DNA of 64,000 bases, taken from positions 682,001-746,000 of the forward strand of contig JAQFWX010000001.1 in the NCBI GenBank assembly GCA_027605045.1. Reading direction: 5' to 3'. This DNA comes from Phallus indusiatus (lineage: Eukaryota > Basidiomycota > Agaricomycetes > Phallales > Phallaceae). The position numbers and the translations under genes were made by a program. Each line of letters begins with the position of its first letter. Within the stretch, counting starts at the first letter, position 1. The notes under the pieces were generated by a model. It searched no databases. It saw nothing but the letters and a program-made list of their open reading frames with translations, and was not told the origin of the DNA. Below, piece after piece: positions 49,601-61,404 of the stretch.

Positions 49601-49904
49601 AAGGTAAGAGCGGGAAGTTGCCTAGAGAAGCACCGCCACCAGTTCCATCGTCGTGCAGCTGAGAGATGCCGTTTATAGATGAGCCATCGCTGACATATCC
49701 AGCCTTGTTGTCACCAGATAGACTGTCCGCGACCACTTTGACAGATCCGTAGGGCAAGGTAGCGCCTGCGAAGACATGCCCTCCGTTTCGTGTGCCTATA
49801 AACGCGTTGACGAACTGAGATGGGTCTCCCTCACTACCGATTGATGTTGCACAAGTAGCGCTCAACGAAACAAGAGCCGAAAAGATTGCTGTCGGCCTCA
49901 GCAT
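46669..49904 (-). CDS. secreted glycoside hydrolase family 92 alpha-1,2-mannosidase
   Basis: Multi-exon gene starting at the ATG at 49904 with a signal peptide (MLRPTAIFSALVSLSATCAT). GH92 enzymes are calcium-dependent exo-alpha-mannosidases that trim mannans and N-glycans. The N-terminal beta-sandwich has VNAFIGTRNGGHVFAGATLP and ISQLHDDGTGGG. The (alpha/alpha)6 part has TEPYYDSFYCIWDSFRV (about 48700), GWLPDCRMS, GGSNADSVLSD, STHGYVPV, FYVPHDMARLVGLMGG, and GLPGNDDSGAMGAYVVW with LGFYPVAGQDTYLL (47200-47340). One clear intron at about 49500-49443 joins APGY to FNIPLDNN. The last intron leads to a short tail with stop at 46669; this end is the least certain. It lies head to head with the receptor gene at 51494. 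Confidence 0.9.
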
Positions 49905-50080
49905 TTTAAAAAAAGTATGGAAAAGCACGAATGAAATAAGTGTGGTACTCACTGGAATAAAAGTGGCAATTTATAAGAAGGTCACCTTCAAGCCAAAGCC
50001 TCATTTACCAGCTGAGCTGATCAGTTCACCATATTGACCTATGTTCAATTTTCAATCGCTTGTTACCACTAGTGATTCAT
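49840..50080. repeat. GH92 5' end/promoter block, parent copy of a three-copy repeat
   Basis: The first codons of GH92 and about 175 bp upstream are repeated at about 55475-55710 and 59395-59590. Shared words include GAAACAAGAGCCGAAAAGATTG, GGCCTCAGCATTTT, TCACTGGA-TA-AA-TGGCAATTT and GCTGAGCTGATCAG, with small changes between copies. This is the left end of the unit duplicated in the array. Confidence 0.8.
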
Positions 50081-50154
50081 CGGCTAACATGTTGCTTGTG
50101 AGAAAGATCTGTACAGGCGGCGAGAACAAGGTGAGAACAGTGAACACCCAAAAA

Positions 50155-50250
50155 AAAACTGTTCGACATGAAAATAGCGGTGTTCGTTTACCCCAATCAT
50201 TACCTGATAATATTATTGCCAAAATATCTCCAACTATAGTAGTCACCTCT
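50155..50250 (+). pseudogene. relic of receptor C-terminal coding sequence
   Basis: CTGTTCGACATGAAAATAGC and the following sequence (GTTCGTTTACCCCAATCATT ... CTATAGTAG) resemble the last 90 bp of the receptor genes (CCTATTCGACATGAAGATAG ... CATAG). No upstream receptor sequence was seen next to it, so it looks like the tail of a lost copy. Some of the match could be chance, as it is short. Confidence 0.4.
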
Positions 50251-51337
50251 GTACATATTCTCCGCTCTTTAACTTTATGTACTGTAAGGGAGGATCGGAC
50301 TAGCTACGTGTTTGTTTAGCGCTCGTCGGAGCTCTATTTCCTCATACTTTGCCCACGCCCACACACCATTTTCTTCCTTACTCTCGCGTTTCCTTTCTCT
50401 TTTCTTTCTTCTTTTATTCTTTCTTCGTTTTTCGACCTCTAATTATGCTTTAGTTCAGATGATAATCGTTTTATCTCCTGTCATCAGGCTGATAGCCTTT
50501 TCTCTGAGATTTGCAGTCATCTCTCACAGTCTCATAATCGGACTCCCATTCGCATTTTTCACGCCGTCTACCTATAGTAGTAAGTAGACTTTAGAGTCCT
50601 TCCCAGTCATTTCTTGTGTTATCGCTTATAGTAAAAATAAAACATAGGTTGTAGCGTGGGTGGTAGTCAGATCCGGGACGTGCTCCAGAGATGAAACAGG
50701 ATGAAACCCAGATCAGATCGAAGGTGCCGGAAAGTATCAGCGCCAGTGGCACTTCAATACAGCTTACAACCCTTTACCGAATCGATATTGGAACTCGGGC
50801 TGTGCAGTGCCACAGAGCACTGAGCAACCGATGAAAGTCAGCTCAGCTCAGCTGCCTTTGCAGTTCGACCTCAATTACAATCCTTAACTCGTTCGCATAG
50901 GCACGCGCTTGATTTCTGGTGTTTCATATATGACATCGCATAATGATCCACTATCGTATCTTCTATGCATCGCTTCACACAGAATTCTGGTTGATAGCGA
51001 AGATAACGGGAGTTCAGATTCATGAGATTGCCCACGAAGTACTTCACCTAGACGGACTCTGAGCATATAAACTCGTATGTTATAGAGGTTTCAAATACTA
51101 CGGTTCGAAAGATGATGCAAAATATGGGAATAGAATTTATGTTACTCGAAACTATAAACTCAATCATAAAGGCCATTGTTTCTGCATGACTACGGTTAAT
51201 ACAGTGAGTCTACTTTAGTGGGTTCTAATAGATGATCAGCCAAATGATATCCTGGTGATATTATATTACATATTGAATCTTTCCGCGGTAATCGCTGCTT
51301 CGTTGAGCAGAATGTTGATAAGCGCCGTAACGTCGCA

Positions 51338-51493
51338 TCGCTGGAGAAGCCTACAAGTCGCTAGTTCATATCGACATTGTTATTATTGCGTATGGGAAAT
51401 GTATAGCCCAACCGCCCATCATAATAACACCCTCCTTTCTTTTCACCTTCTCCTGACAGTTTGCATTGTGCATACTCCTTTCGCACTGAAAGA
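51338..51493 (+). promoter_or_regulatory. conserved block upstream of receptor gene 1
   Basis: About 150 bp before the ATG is conserved before receptor genes 1-3 (also 56116-56270 and 59866-60025): ATCGCTGGAGA-GCCTACAAG, then AT-GA-ATTGTTATT, a CCCA-CCCATCATAA segment, a CCTCCTTTCTTTTCACCTT pyrimidine tract, and a short leader before ATGTC. The pyrimidine tract is typical of fungal transcription starts. The block probably holds the core promoter and 5' UTR. Confidence 0.55.
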
Positions 51494-53089
51494 ATGTCGC
51501 AGGATCGAACCGTTCGTGTCAGAAACGATAACGACAGCATCATATATGTTGGAGATTGGACCGTCTTGCAGGCAGCCACGGTCAATAATCTCGTAAACTT
51601 AGTTAATGGCCCACCGCTTTCTCCGACATTACACAGTACTACTACTACAAGCAGCTTTTCATTTCCATTTCGTGGTCAGCATCACAAGCTTACTCTATTT
51701 GCACGAGATATTTTGCTTACCATTTCTTGAAAAATAGGCTCGTCGATAGGTGTGATCAGCTCAATAAATATCGCAAACTTGTCGGAAAGTGACCAGGATC
51801 CTTCTTGGACATGCGCTGTTGACGGCTCCACCTTGGGCTTACTAGACTTATCCGCGGTAAATCAACAAAACGGCGAGGTAGTGTGCAGCATAGCGGGTAT
51901 CACAGATGACGCGGCACATGAACTCGTCGTAAACGTAACCTCACGAGGAATGCCATTCTATCTCGACTATATTGAATATAAACCTTCTCCGGATATCCCT
52001 TTGGAGAATTCACTCGTATTTGTCTCAAATACCGATCCCGGAGTAGATTTTATTTCGGGATGGGAAAATATAGGTATCCGGAATGGGACGACAGATCCCA
52101 ATGGTCTAGTCAACGTGACCTTTACCGGTATGTATATAAGCTCAAAAATCCTTTTCAGTTTTCAACAATTCTAATAGAGTAACGGTGCAGGGATTCAACT
52201 TACCTGGTATGCATATATTCCGATTTCGGAGCCGCATACTACACCCTCTTCGGGAATCTTTTCCGTCGATAATCAACCCTACACACCTTTCCAAATACCG
52301 GGCCTGGAGGAACAGTTTTCGGCTACAGCTTTCAATCAACTTCTATTTACAACACCAATGCTCGAGATGGGAACTCATATGGTTTCTGCGAAATATACTG
52401 GGAGCGCAGGGGAGAGTCCGTTCACATTTGAGTACCTTATTGTAACAAACGGATCTTTTCCCTCCACAAACACCACTTCAACACCTCCCTCTTCTACACA
52501 TCCCATCGGAGGAAAAGATGGAAACCCGACATTCCCTCCAGCACCACCATCCACGAATGACGCTAAAAATCCATCACATGCCTATGTGGGCAGCATCGTC
52601 GGCGGTGTTGTGGGTGGCGTTGGGGGTATATTAATATGCACAGTCATTTTGTTCTTCTGGCTCAGATCTCGCCGGAAGAATCTCGAAAATCGTGGTGTCA
52701 TAGAGTCTTTTTCCACACAACCTCAGTTTGTCTCTCCAGCGACACCGTTGTTGGGATCAAATCAGACTGCTGTGAATCAAAGAATGTTGTCTATTGATCA
52801 TAATCATCATCATCCAAAACCAAGCATGAGTACACTCCCTAATTCACCCCCCTCGTCAAGCAATTCGGTCTCACCTTACGGGGCTAAATTAGGAACAAGC
52901 CGGCCTCTCCCGGTCCCTCCACCTGTCACTCAATTGATTTCACCGAGTTTACGAAAGGTTTCTGTGCAGATCGGTGCAACACCTGATACCATAACTCCTA
53001 TTCGACATGAAGATAGCGGGATTCGGTTATCACAACCCATTTCGGCGGAATCTTTGACAGAACTACCTCCATTATATTCCCCTACATAG
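51494..53089 (+). CDS. single-pass receptor-like membrane protein, array copy 1
   Basis: Three exons: 51494-51674, 51738-52127, 52191-53089; 489 aa. Residues 1-190 form a beta-sandwich-type module (VRVRNDNDSIIYVGDW, TLHSTTTTSSFSFPFRGSSI, QDPSWTCAVDGSTLG, ELVVNVTSRGMPFYLDYIEY) seen in many Agaricomycete membrane proteins. A second module follows (LTWYAYIPISEP ... GTHMVSAKYTGS, FTFEYLIVTNGS). Then come a Thr/Pro-rich stalk, a transmembrane segment at about 326-347 (VGGVVGGVGGILICTVILFF) with RSRRK on the inner side, and a 140-residue Ser/Pro-rich tail ending DSGIRLS, LPPLYSPT. The ATG is fixed by all four copies starting MS. No signal peptide is visible, which is odd for this topology. It shares a divergent promoter region with GH92. 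Confidence 0.85.
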
Positions 53090-55474
53090 CTACTTCATAC
53101 ATATTTACATATTTACAATTTTCTGGGTATATTGTACAATAGTAATTGGGTATTTAATATCCGACGTTTGAGTTGAGTTTCACATGGTTTCACGGGCCAT
53201 TGGCTGCAATAGAATTGTATGAATTCTGTCCGGTAATTGAAGTTAAGATTGGTTTATTTCGATGACTAGCCTGCGAGTAAAGAAGCCCAACTACGTGTAT
53301 GTATTCTATTCACGGATATATATGCGCTTCAATGATTTGGTCAGCTTTGGATCTCCTGACATTTTCTGCTGAGATTGTTTCTGAAAAGTGGGCTTTATTT
53401 TACAAACCTTGATCATTGAAATCTAAACCGTTAAACACCAAGTTTGAGTAGCGTCGCGAGTTAACACACCAGTTGAGCCTCCGAGTCAGTCTCTGAAGTT
53501 GAATAAACTGAGACATGAGCTCTGTTCTCACGTTCTCATTTAATTTTCGGGCTTCTCGCTAGTTTCTTCGGAATCCTTCCAGCGCTCCGCTCGCACAAGA
53601 AGAGTCTAAAACTCAGTAATTACAAGATTACTTCGGTAACCGTGTGGGTTTTCTTCCATATCACACGGGCGTGCATCAGTCGCATGAAACCACATTGTAG
53701 GCTTAACAACCTCGAAATGATTTGATTGTAGTTCTAAATGACGGTAAAATTTAAAATAAAGAAGATGGGTTAATGAAGATGGCACCCTAAGTGTGAGACT
53801 CACTGAGGTTCCGTCGGGGCTTATCGCACAGTAGAAAATATTTCGTCGAATGTGCCCACGCCATACTTTCCTTGTTGTTTTCAAAGAGATTGATTTACCG
53901 GCTATTTAGATGATATTTGGCTGGAGGGTGGTTTTTCCACGAATATCGCCACTACGGTTGAGTTAACTTGAGTACTTCGAACTTCGAAGATTGGCTTAAT
54001 TGTTTCCACCTGTACCGAACGATTCTGACTCAACAAATCTACGTGTAATGGAGCGTCAGAATATCATTCGCAACTGAGCAAAAACTGAGACTGAGCAAAG
54101 ACTGAGCAAAAAAAGGACTGCGAGCAGCGTGACAGTCACAGCCATAACGCCTCGTTTGAAGTCGTTTCCATCCCTCGTTCCGAGTTAGGCTATTATTCGG
54201 GACATCACATACACTTAAGTCGCTCCTCTACCAGGGAAAGACCGTCTTGGGTGATTCCGTTCATCAGCAGAAGCTCAGAGGGAGCCAACAGGAACGGATT
54301 GGGAACAGTCGCACCAGGCGTTGAACATGTCATACCGGGAAGGTCTTGATGGTAGCGCTTGGACAACTTGAACCTCAGATCTCAGAGCTCGAATGGTTTC
54401 CTCGATTTCGCATTATCCAAGGTGTGCGTTTGAGGGCCCCCGGCCGACGTTCGCAACGCTTCCAACCGGTAACTTCCAGCAGACCCTGAACCATGCTGTC
54501 GCCAGAACCTGTTACGACTTGCGTTAGAGGAATAACTAGAGAAATAGGACACCGATCCCGATGGTCGGCGAAGATCCAGGTCAGATTGAGAGGATTCGAG
54601 AAGTTAAGATTGTTTTAACTCCTACGTGAATTGGGTACTGTTTTCATGGTCTTTTTTTCTTGATGTGGTCAATCTGATAATGTTTTTCAGTCTACGTGCA
54701 ATGAATTGCCTTTCCCAAGTTCGTCATGAGTTTGCAAAGTCACGCGGAATGACTGAACATCATGTCTGGAAAGACTGAAAGACGTCTCAACATCCCCTTC
54801 CAACACAGACGCGAATGTTCTCAGCGTCGACAGCTTACACATGAGCACAGGTCAATCAAACAATGTCAAACACAGCAGAAGCACCGTTGATAATACGTTA
54901 AAAGCCATCTTGCTTTTACGGACGGGGTTGAAGCTCTTTAGTTGGTTTGGCCTCACCATCCATATTGTAAGGGATTCGTATATCCTTACAAGTGCCCCGG
55001 CTCGAGATTCCTTTTCCTTAATAATCTTCGTTACTCAATCCCCATTACTTAAGTTTTCTTTATGTTCCTTGTCCCTATTTCTCTTCTCTAAAAACATATA
55101 TAAACCCTCAGTTTTGTATCTAGTTTCCCCCAGTTTCGAATTGATGAGGCCTTGAAACACTCTATTCGTGTGACTACCAAATCTATTTGAAGCTCATGTA
55201 GTCTACATTCTTGCAGACTTCGCACATATGCTGAACTCTTTGTGTCATTTGCTAGATTGAAGGTGAAGCTCGTTGTACGAAGGATCAGGTACATAGGTCA
55301 ACGTTTCCTGTCAAGAATAACGGTACTATTGGCGCGAAAGGCCTCGTCACCGACGATGAAGCAGTGATCGAGGAAGTCGCCCATTGATCGTTCAGTGTCT
55401 ACATCCACGTCAAAAGAATCCATTGTCTGATGTCTATCTTCGCTCTGAGTTCTTCTTCAGCTACCTCCATGAAG
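53090..55474. other. array spacer 1 with relic coding sequence
   Basis: No intact gene. Sequences at 53100-54450 are matched in order by 57890-59395 after array copy 2. On the minus strand around 54190-54400, an open stretch (RYHQDLPGMTCSTPGATVPN, FLLAPSELLLMNGITQDG) is partly repeated and more decayed at about 59290-59400; it may be a relic exon of an unknown gene. A TATA-like AACATATATAAACC occurs at 55095. Confidence 0.5.
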
Positions 55475-55710
55475 CGGATGATAGTATGTACCGGTTGATG
55501 CTGCAGAAGTAATGCTCAACGAAACAAGGGCCGAAAAGATTATTGTCGTTGGCCTCAGCATTTTGAAGAAAGATATAAAAAACCACAAAAGAAATAAGTA
55601 TGACACTCACCGGACTAGAGGTGGCAATTTGAAATAACCGCCTTTGAGCCATGACCTCAATTACCACCTGAGCTAATTGGCAGATGTTCGGTTTCCAGTC
55701 GCTTACTTAC
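55475..55710 (-). pseudogene. relic of GH92 5' end (array copy)
   Basis: The minus strand from the ATG at 55561 keeps about 25 codons of the GH92 signal-peptide region (MLRPTTIIFSALVSLS), then diverges. The upstream promoter-like DNA to about 55710 matches 49904-50080. No mannosidase catalytic sequence follows, so this is a truncated duplicate, not a gene. Confidence 0.75.
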
Positions 55711-56160
55711 CACTGTCGGCAGGCCCCGGCGTAGCGTTACCCGGCGCAGATCACCGTGGCACCGCTGGTGACCGATTCATTGGTGATATTCCTGCCTCGT
55801 CTCGGTCCCCGTGAGGGTGTTCTAGGGTGTTCTTGGTTGTCAATGGGGGGGTCCGAGCTTTGCTCGGAACGCGGAACAAAAACGCCAGGTGGGCGGGCTC
55901 TTCCTTGACGCCGCCAAGTGGAGTGACATGAGACTATATTTCTCATGTTTGGTGCGCTAGGGAAGGACAGAAAGTAGGCCATCTCCTAGCACGAGAGTGA
56001 TGGCGGTGAGGGCGACGTGCAATGGGCTCTGGCGCTCAGCAGGACATAGGTGCCCACTGCTGTGCCGGCGTCTCTCGTTGCTTTTTCTGAAGCGCGGTCG
56101 GTAAACGTCATGCCATCTCATCGCTGGAGAGGCTTACAAGCCGCCACTTTGGCATATCAA
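55680..56160. repeat. array spacer block, matched at 59560-59900
   Basis: GTTCGGTTTCCAGTCGC, ACCACTGTCGGCA, TAGCGTTACC-GGCGCA, ATCACCGT-GCACCGCTGGTGA, GCCTCGTCTCGGTCCCCGTGA and GAGCTTTGCTCGGAACGCG occur in the same order at 59560-59900. It is GC-richer than its surroundings and lies between each GH92 relic and the next receptor. The parent position (50080-51300) does not show it clearly, so it may have been inserted before the second duplication. Confidence 0.6.
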
Positions 56161-56270
56161 TATTTTTATTCATGGACTATAGCCAGACAGTCCAAATTCA
56201 GCCCATCATAAAAAAATAACAGCCTCCTTTCTTTTCATCTTTTTTTGAATACCCCCTCCCCACCGAAAGA

Positions 56271-57883
56271 ATGTCGGGGAATCAATTCGTTCGTGTCAGA
56301 AACGATAACAACAGTATAACATACGTCGGAGATTGGACCATCTTGCAAGCAGACACAGTCGATAATCTTATAAACTTAGTTAATGGTCCACCGTTTTCTC
56401 CGACACTACACAGTACCACCACAACAAGCAGTTTTTCATTTCCATTTCGTGGTCAGTATCACAAGCTTGCTCTACTTCCATGAGATGTTTTGCTTACTAT
56501 TTTTTGAAAAATAGGCTCGTCGATAGGTGTGGTTAGCTCAATAAATATCGCAAATTTGTCGGAAAGTAACCAGGATCCTTCTTGGACATGCGCTGTCGAT
56601 GGCTCCACCTTGGGCTTACTAAATTTATCAGCGATAAATCAACAAAACGGCGAGGTAGTGTGCAGCATAGGAGGTCTCACAGATGACGCGGCACATGAAC
56701 TGGTCGTAAACGTAACCTCACGAGGAATGCCATTCTATCTTGACTACATTGAATATATACCTTCTTCAGATATCCCTTTGGAAAATTCATTCGTAGTTGT
56801 TTCAGTTACCGATCCCGGAGTGGATTTTATTTCAGGATGGGAAAATATAGGTATCCGGGTTGGGACGACAGATCCCGATGGCCTAGTCAACGTGACCTTT
56901 ACTGGTATGTATGAAAGTTCCAAAATCCTTTCAGTTTTCAAAATAACGGTACAGGGATGCAACTTATGTGGTTTGCATATATTCCGATTTCGGAGCCGCA
57001 TACTACTCCCTCTTCGGGAATCTTTTCCGTCGATAGTCAACCATACACACCCTTTCAAATACCGGGCTTAGAGCAACAGTTTTCGGCTCCGGCATACAAC
57101 CAACTTCTATTTACAACACCAATGCTCGAGATGGGAAAACATATGGTTTCCGCGAAATATACTGGGAGCGCAGGGGAGAGTCCATTCACGTTCGAGTACC
57201 TTATTGTGACAAACGGATCTTTTCCCTCCACAAACACCACTACAATAACTCCTTCGTCCTCGTCCACAAACACTACTCCAACAACTTCTTCGTCCACAAA
57301 TCCTATTGGAAGAAAAGGTGGGAACCCGACATCCCCTCCAGCACCATTTACGAATGACGTTAAAAATTCATCACATGCCAATGTGGGCAGCATGGTCGGG
57401 GGTGTTGTGGGAGGCGTTGGAGGTATATTAATATGCACAGTCATTTTGTTCTTCTGGCTCAGATCTCGCCGGAAGAACCTCGAAAATCGTGGTGTCATAG
57501 AGTCCTTTACCGTACAACCGCAGTTCGTCTCTCCAGGGACACCGTTGTTGGGATCAAATCAGACTGCTGGAAATCAAAGAATGTTGTCTATTGATGATAA
57601 TCATCATCATCGAAAACCAAGTATGAGTACACTCCCCAATCCACCCCTCTCCTCAAGCAATTCGGTCCCACCTTACACGGCTAACTTAGGAACAAGCCGG
57701 CCCCTCCCAGCTCCTCCCCCTGTCACTCAATTGATTTCACCGAGTTTACGAAATGTTCCTGTGCAGATCGGTGCAACACCTAATACCATAGCCCCTATTC
57801 GACATGATGATAGCGGGATTCGGTTATCACCCATTCTGGCGGAATCTTTGATGGAACTACCTCCATTATATTCCTGTACATAG
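56271..57883 (+). CDS. single-pass receptor-like membrane protein, array copy 2
   Basis: Three exons: 56271-56451, 56515-56904, 56955-57883; 499 aa. It is nearly collinear with copy 1, with exon 1 (181 nt) and exon 2 (390 nt) of identical length. The ectodomain starts MSGNQFVRVRNDNNSITYVG. Differences concentrate in the stalk, where Thr/Ser repeats (TNTTTITPSSSSTNTTPTTS) make it about 10 residues longer. Transmembrane segment and tail match copy 1 (LEMGKHMVSAKYTGS, ILICTVILFFWLRSRRK, DSGIRLSPILAESLMELPPL). No defect seen, so probably functional. No signal peptide. Confidence 0.86.
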
Positions 57884-58468
57884 CTGCTCTATACATACTG
57901 TGTATATGTATAATTTTTCCGGGTATTTGATATCTGACGTTTGAATTGAGTTTCACGTGGTTTCCAGAGTCATTGGTTGCAATAGAATAGCCCGTCCGGA
58001 AATGAGCTGAGATTGGTTTTTTTGATTACTCAGGCTGCCAATCTGAAGTAAAGAAGCTCGACTACGCGTACGTATTCTATTCACGGATATATCAATGATT
58101 TACTCGTCTAAGGATATCTTGTTATTTTCTGCTAAGATTGTTTCTGAAAAGTGAGTGTTATGTTACAAAACATATGGCACCGCCAGTCTTGATCGATTGA
58201 TCACTGAAATCCAAACCATAAAACAATACAAATCATAAAACAACAAGTTTAGTAACATCGCAAATCAACACCCATCAGTTGAGCGTCAGTCTTTGTAGTT
58301 GAATGAACCGAGACATGACCTAGTATATGTTCTCACATTGTCATTGAATTTTCGGGCTTCTCGCTAGTTTCTTTCAGCGCACCGCTTGCTCAAAAAGAGT
58401 CTAAAACTCAGTAGTAGAGAAAATCACTTCGGTAAGTGTGTGGTTTGCTTCTATCGCACGTGCGTGCA

Positions 58469-58642
58469 CACGCCCAATTGGAGAGTGAGGTGATTTTTAC
58501 CTCACCTCGCTCATATGCATTTTTTCATTCAGTTTTTCCCAAGCGGCGTCAAGGGAGTTGTTTAACGTCGAGAACTGAATGAAAAATTGCATGATATGAG
58601 CTGGGTCAGGTGAAAATCACCTCCCTCATTTAGTTGAGCGTG
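58469..58642. mobile_element. 174-bp MITE with long terminal inverted repeats
   Basis: The left arm starts CACGCCCAATTGG and continues with GAGGTGATTTTTACCTCACC, CTCATATGCAT and TTTTTCATTCAGTT. The right arm, read on the other strand, starts CACGCTCAACTAA and continues GAGGTGATTTTCACCTGACC, CTCATATCATGCA and TTTTTCATTCAGTT. The arms are about 66 bp with few differences, around a ~40-bp centre. There is no coding capacity. The matching place downstream of array copy 1 (near 53665-53680, GGCGTGCATCAGTCGC) lacks the insert. The flanking dinucleotides CA and TA fit a decayed TA target duplication, as in Tc1/mariner-type MITEs. Confidence 0.8.
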
Positions 58643-59394
58643 TATCAGTTGCCTGATTCAGAAGCAACACTGTATTTATAGGCTTGACAACCTCGAGCTC
58701 GGAATAAATTGATTGTAATTCTAATGGCGGTACGAACAATATTTCTAAATTTAAAAGAAAGAATATGGGTTAATGAAGATGGCATTTTGGGTGTGAGACT
58801 CACTGAGGTTCCGTCGGGGCTTATCGCACAGTAGGAAATATATTTCGTCGGATGCAGTTATGCATACTTTCCCTATCGCAATGAAAGAGTTGATTTACCC
58901 GCTATTTAGATGATATTTTGTTGGAGGTAGTTTCTCCATGAATACCGCCGCTGTAGTTGAGTACTTCGAACTTCGAAGATTGGCTTGATTGTTTCCACCT
59001 CGACCAGGAGACACCGACTCATGAAACCTACATGGGAGGATGATTCGATAGTACTGTAGTGGAGCGTCAAAATATCATTCGACAATTGAGAACTGAGCAA
59101 AAAAAACAATCGCGGAGTAGTGTGACAGTCACAGCTGTAACACCTACGTTTTCATCCTTCTCGATCCGAGTCTATCCCTCAGGACACCACATTCGCTCTT
59201 CTACCAAAGGAAAGACTGCATACGTTCTACAACATTTTATAGGGTTTCTATTCAGAGTCTCTGCTGCCAGCCGTCTCAAATAATTCCATTCATGTTCAAT
59301 AAAAGCTTAGTGGGAACAAACGCACCACGCGTTGAACTTGCATACCGGGAAGGTCTTTATGGAACGCTTGGGCGACTTGAACCTCAACTGTGGA

Positions 59395-59590
59395 ATGGTT
59401 AACAAGAGCCGAAAAGATTGCTGTCGTCGGCCTCAGCATTTTGAAGAAAAATATAAAAAATCACGAATGAAATAAGTACTCACTGGACTAGAAGTGGCAA
59501 TTTAATAATCACCTGAGCCAAGGCCTCAATTACCACCTGAGCTAATCAGTTTGTTCTATGTTCGGTTCCCAGTCGCGTGTTACCACTGTC
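59395..59590 (-). pseudogene. second relic of GH92 5' end (array copy)
   Basis: The minus strand from the ATG at 59439 keeps only about 13 codons (MLRPTTAIFSALV), and the promoter-side DNA to about 59590 again matches 49904-50080. It is shorter than the relic at 55475, ending in sequence that parallels the spacer after array copy 1. It marks the junction between array units. Confidence 0.72.
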
Positions 59591-60025
59591 GGCACCGTGC
59601 TAGTAGCGTTACCTGGCGCAAATCACCGTAGCACCGCTGGTGATCGATTGATCGGTGACCGGTTGACTGGTGACACTCTTGATTTAGGCTTCCGCCTCGT
59701 CTCGGTCCCCGTGAAGGTGTTCGTGGCAGGTTGGGGTCGAGCTTTGCTCGGAACGCGCAATGAGCTCTGGCGCCCGCGAGCTCAGATGGGTGCCCACTGG
59801 TGTGCTGGCACCTTCTTTCGTTGCTTCATTTCTTAAGCGCAGTCGGTAAGCGACATGTCATCTGATCGCTGGAGAGGCCTACAAGCCGCCGGTTTTGGCA
59901 GATCAATATTGTTATCCATGGATTGTAGCCAGACAGCCCAATTTCAGTCCATCATAAACTAACAGCCTCCTTTTTTTTTACCTTTCAGAGTCCTTTCTTT
60001 TGCATACTTCTTCGCCACCGAAAGA

Positions 60026-61404
60026 ATGTCAAGGGATCGAGTCGTTCGTGTCAGAAATGATAACGACAGCATAACATACGTCGGAGATTGGACCACCTTA
60101 CAGGCAGACACGGTCAATAATCTTATAAACTTAGTTAACGGTCCACCGTTTTCTCCGACACTACACAGTACCACCACAACAAGCAGTTTTATATTTCCAT
60201 TTCATGGTCAGTATCATAAGCCTGCTCTACTTGCATGAGATTTTTTTGCTTACTATTTCTTGAAAAATAGGCTCGTCGATAGGTGTGATCAGCTCAATAA
60301 ATATCGCAAATTTGTCGAAGAATGACCAGGATCCTTCTTGGACATGCGCTGTCGACGGCATTACCTTGGGCTTACTAGATTTATCCGCGGTAAATCAACA
60401 AAACGCTGAGATAGTGTGCGGCAAAGGCGGTCTCACAAATGACGCGGCACATGAACTCGTCGTAAACGTAACCTCACGAGGAATGCCATTCTATCTTGAC
60501 TACATTGAATATACACCTTCTTCAGATATCCCTTTGGAAAATTCATTCGTAGTTGTCTCAAATACCGATCCCGGAGTAGATTTTATTTCAGGATGGGAAA
60601 ATATAGGTATCCGGGTTGGGACGACGGATCCCAATAGCCTAGTCAACGTTACTTTTACTGGTATGAAAGTTCAAAAATCCTTTCAGTTTTCAGTTCTAAT
60701 AGAGCAACGGTGCAGGTATTCAACTTACCTGGTTTGCATATATTCCGATTTCGGAGCCGCATACTACTCCCTCTTCCGGAATGTTTTCCGTCGATAATAA
60801 ACCCTACACACCATTTCAAATACCGGGCCTAGAGCAACAGTTTTCAGCTACAGCATACAACCAACTTCTATTTACAACACCAATGCTCGAGATGGGAACT
60901 CATATGGTTTCTGCGAAATATACTGGAAGCGCAGGGGAGAGTCCATTCACATTTGAGTACCTTATTGTTACAAACGGTTCTTTTTCGTCCACAAACACTA
61001 CTCCAACAACCTCTTCGTCCACAAATCCTATCGTAGGAAAAGGTGGAAACCCGACATTCTCTCCAGCACCATCATTTACAAATGACGCTAAAAATTCATC
61101 ACATGTAGGAAGCATCGTTGGAGGCGTTGTGGGAAGCGTTGTGGGGATATCAATATGCTCGGTCATCCTGCTCTTCTGGCTTAGATCTCGCCGGAGAAAC
61201 CGCAGAAATAGTCAAGTTGTACGTGGCGTCATAGAACCCTTTTCCACACGATCCCAGTTCGTCTCTCGGGCAGCTCCGTTGTCGGCATCGAATCAGATTG
61301 CTAGAAGTCAAGGAACGTCGTCTACTTATCATCACTCACAATCAAGCATGAGTACATCCCCCAATTCATCCCCCTTGTCAAGCAATTTGTCAGTGCGTTC
61401 ATGA
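60026..61404 (+). CDS. single-pass receptor-like membrane protein, array copy 3, truncated tail
   Basis: Three exons: 60026-60206, 60271-60660, 60716-61404; 419 aa. The ectodomain matches copies 1 and 2 (MSRDRVVRVRNDNDSITYVG, SWTCAVDGITLG, LVVNVTSRGMPFYLDYIEY). Transmembrane segment: VGSVVGISICSVILLFWL, then RSRRRNRRN. The cytoplasmic tail is diverged and stops at NLSVRS because of a deletion of about 60 bp relative to copies 1-2. The sequence beyond the stop (to about 61540) still resembles the lost end (ATGAAGATAGCGGCATTCGG, AACTACCTCCATTATATTCC) but is out of frame and contains a further stop. The gene may work without the conserved C-terminal motif, or be decaying. Confidence 0.8.

Larger units (their letters stand above)
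57884..60025. other. array spacer 2
   Basis: No intact gene. The first 1.5 kb parallels 53090-54450 and carries the MITE at 58469-58642. It is followed by the second GH92 relic (59395-59590), the shared GC-richer spacer block (59560-59900) and the conserved promoter block of array copy 3. Confidence 0.55.

Noticed and set aside
49905..49952. GH92 start at 49952
   Set aside because: That codon is GTG within GTGAGT; the ATG at 49904 begins a good signal peptide and is conserved in both relic copies.
55737..55982. 81-codon minus-strand frame in the array spacer
   Set aside because: The matching block at 59560-59900 does not preserve the frame, so it is repeat DNA and not a gene.
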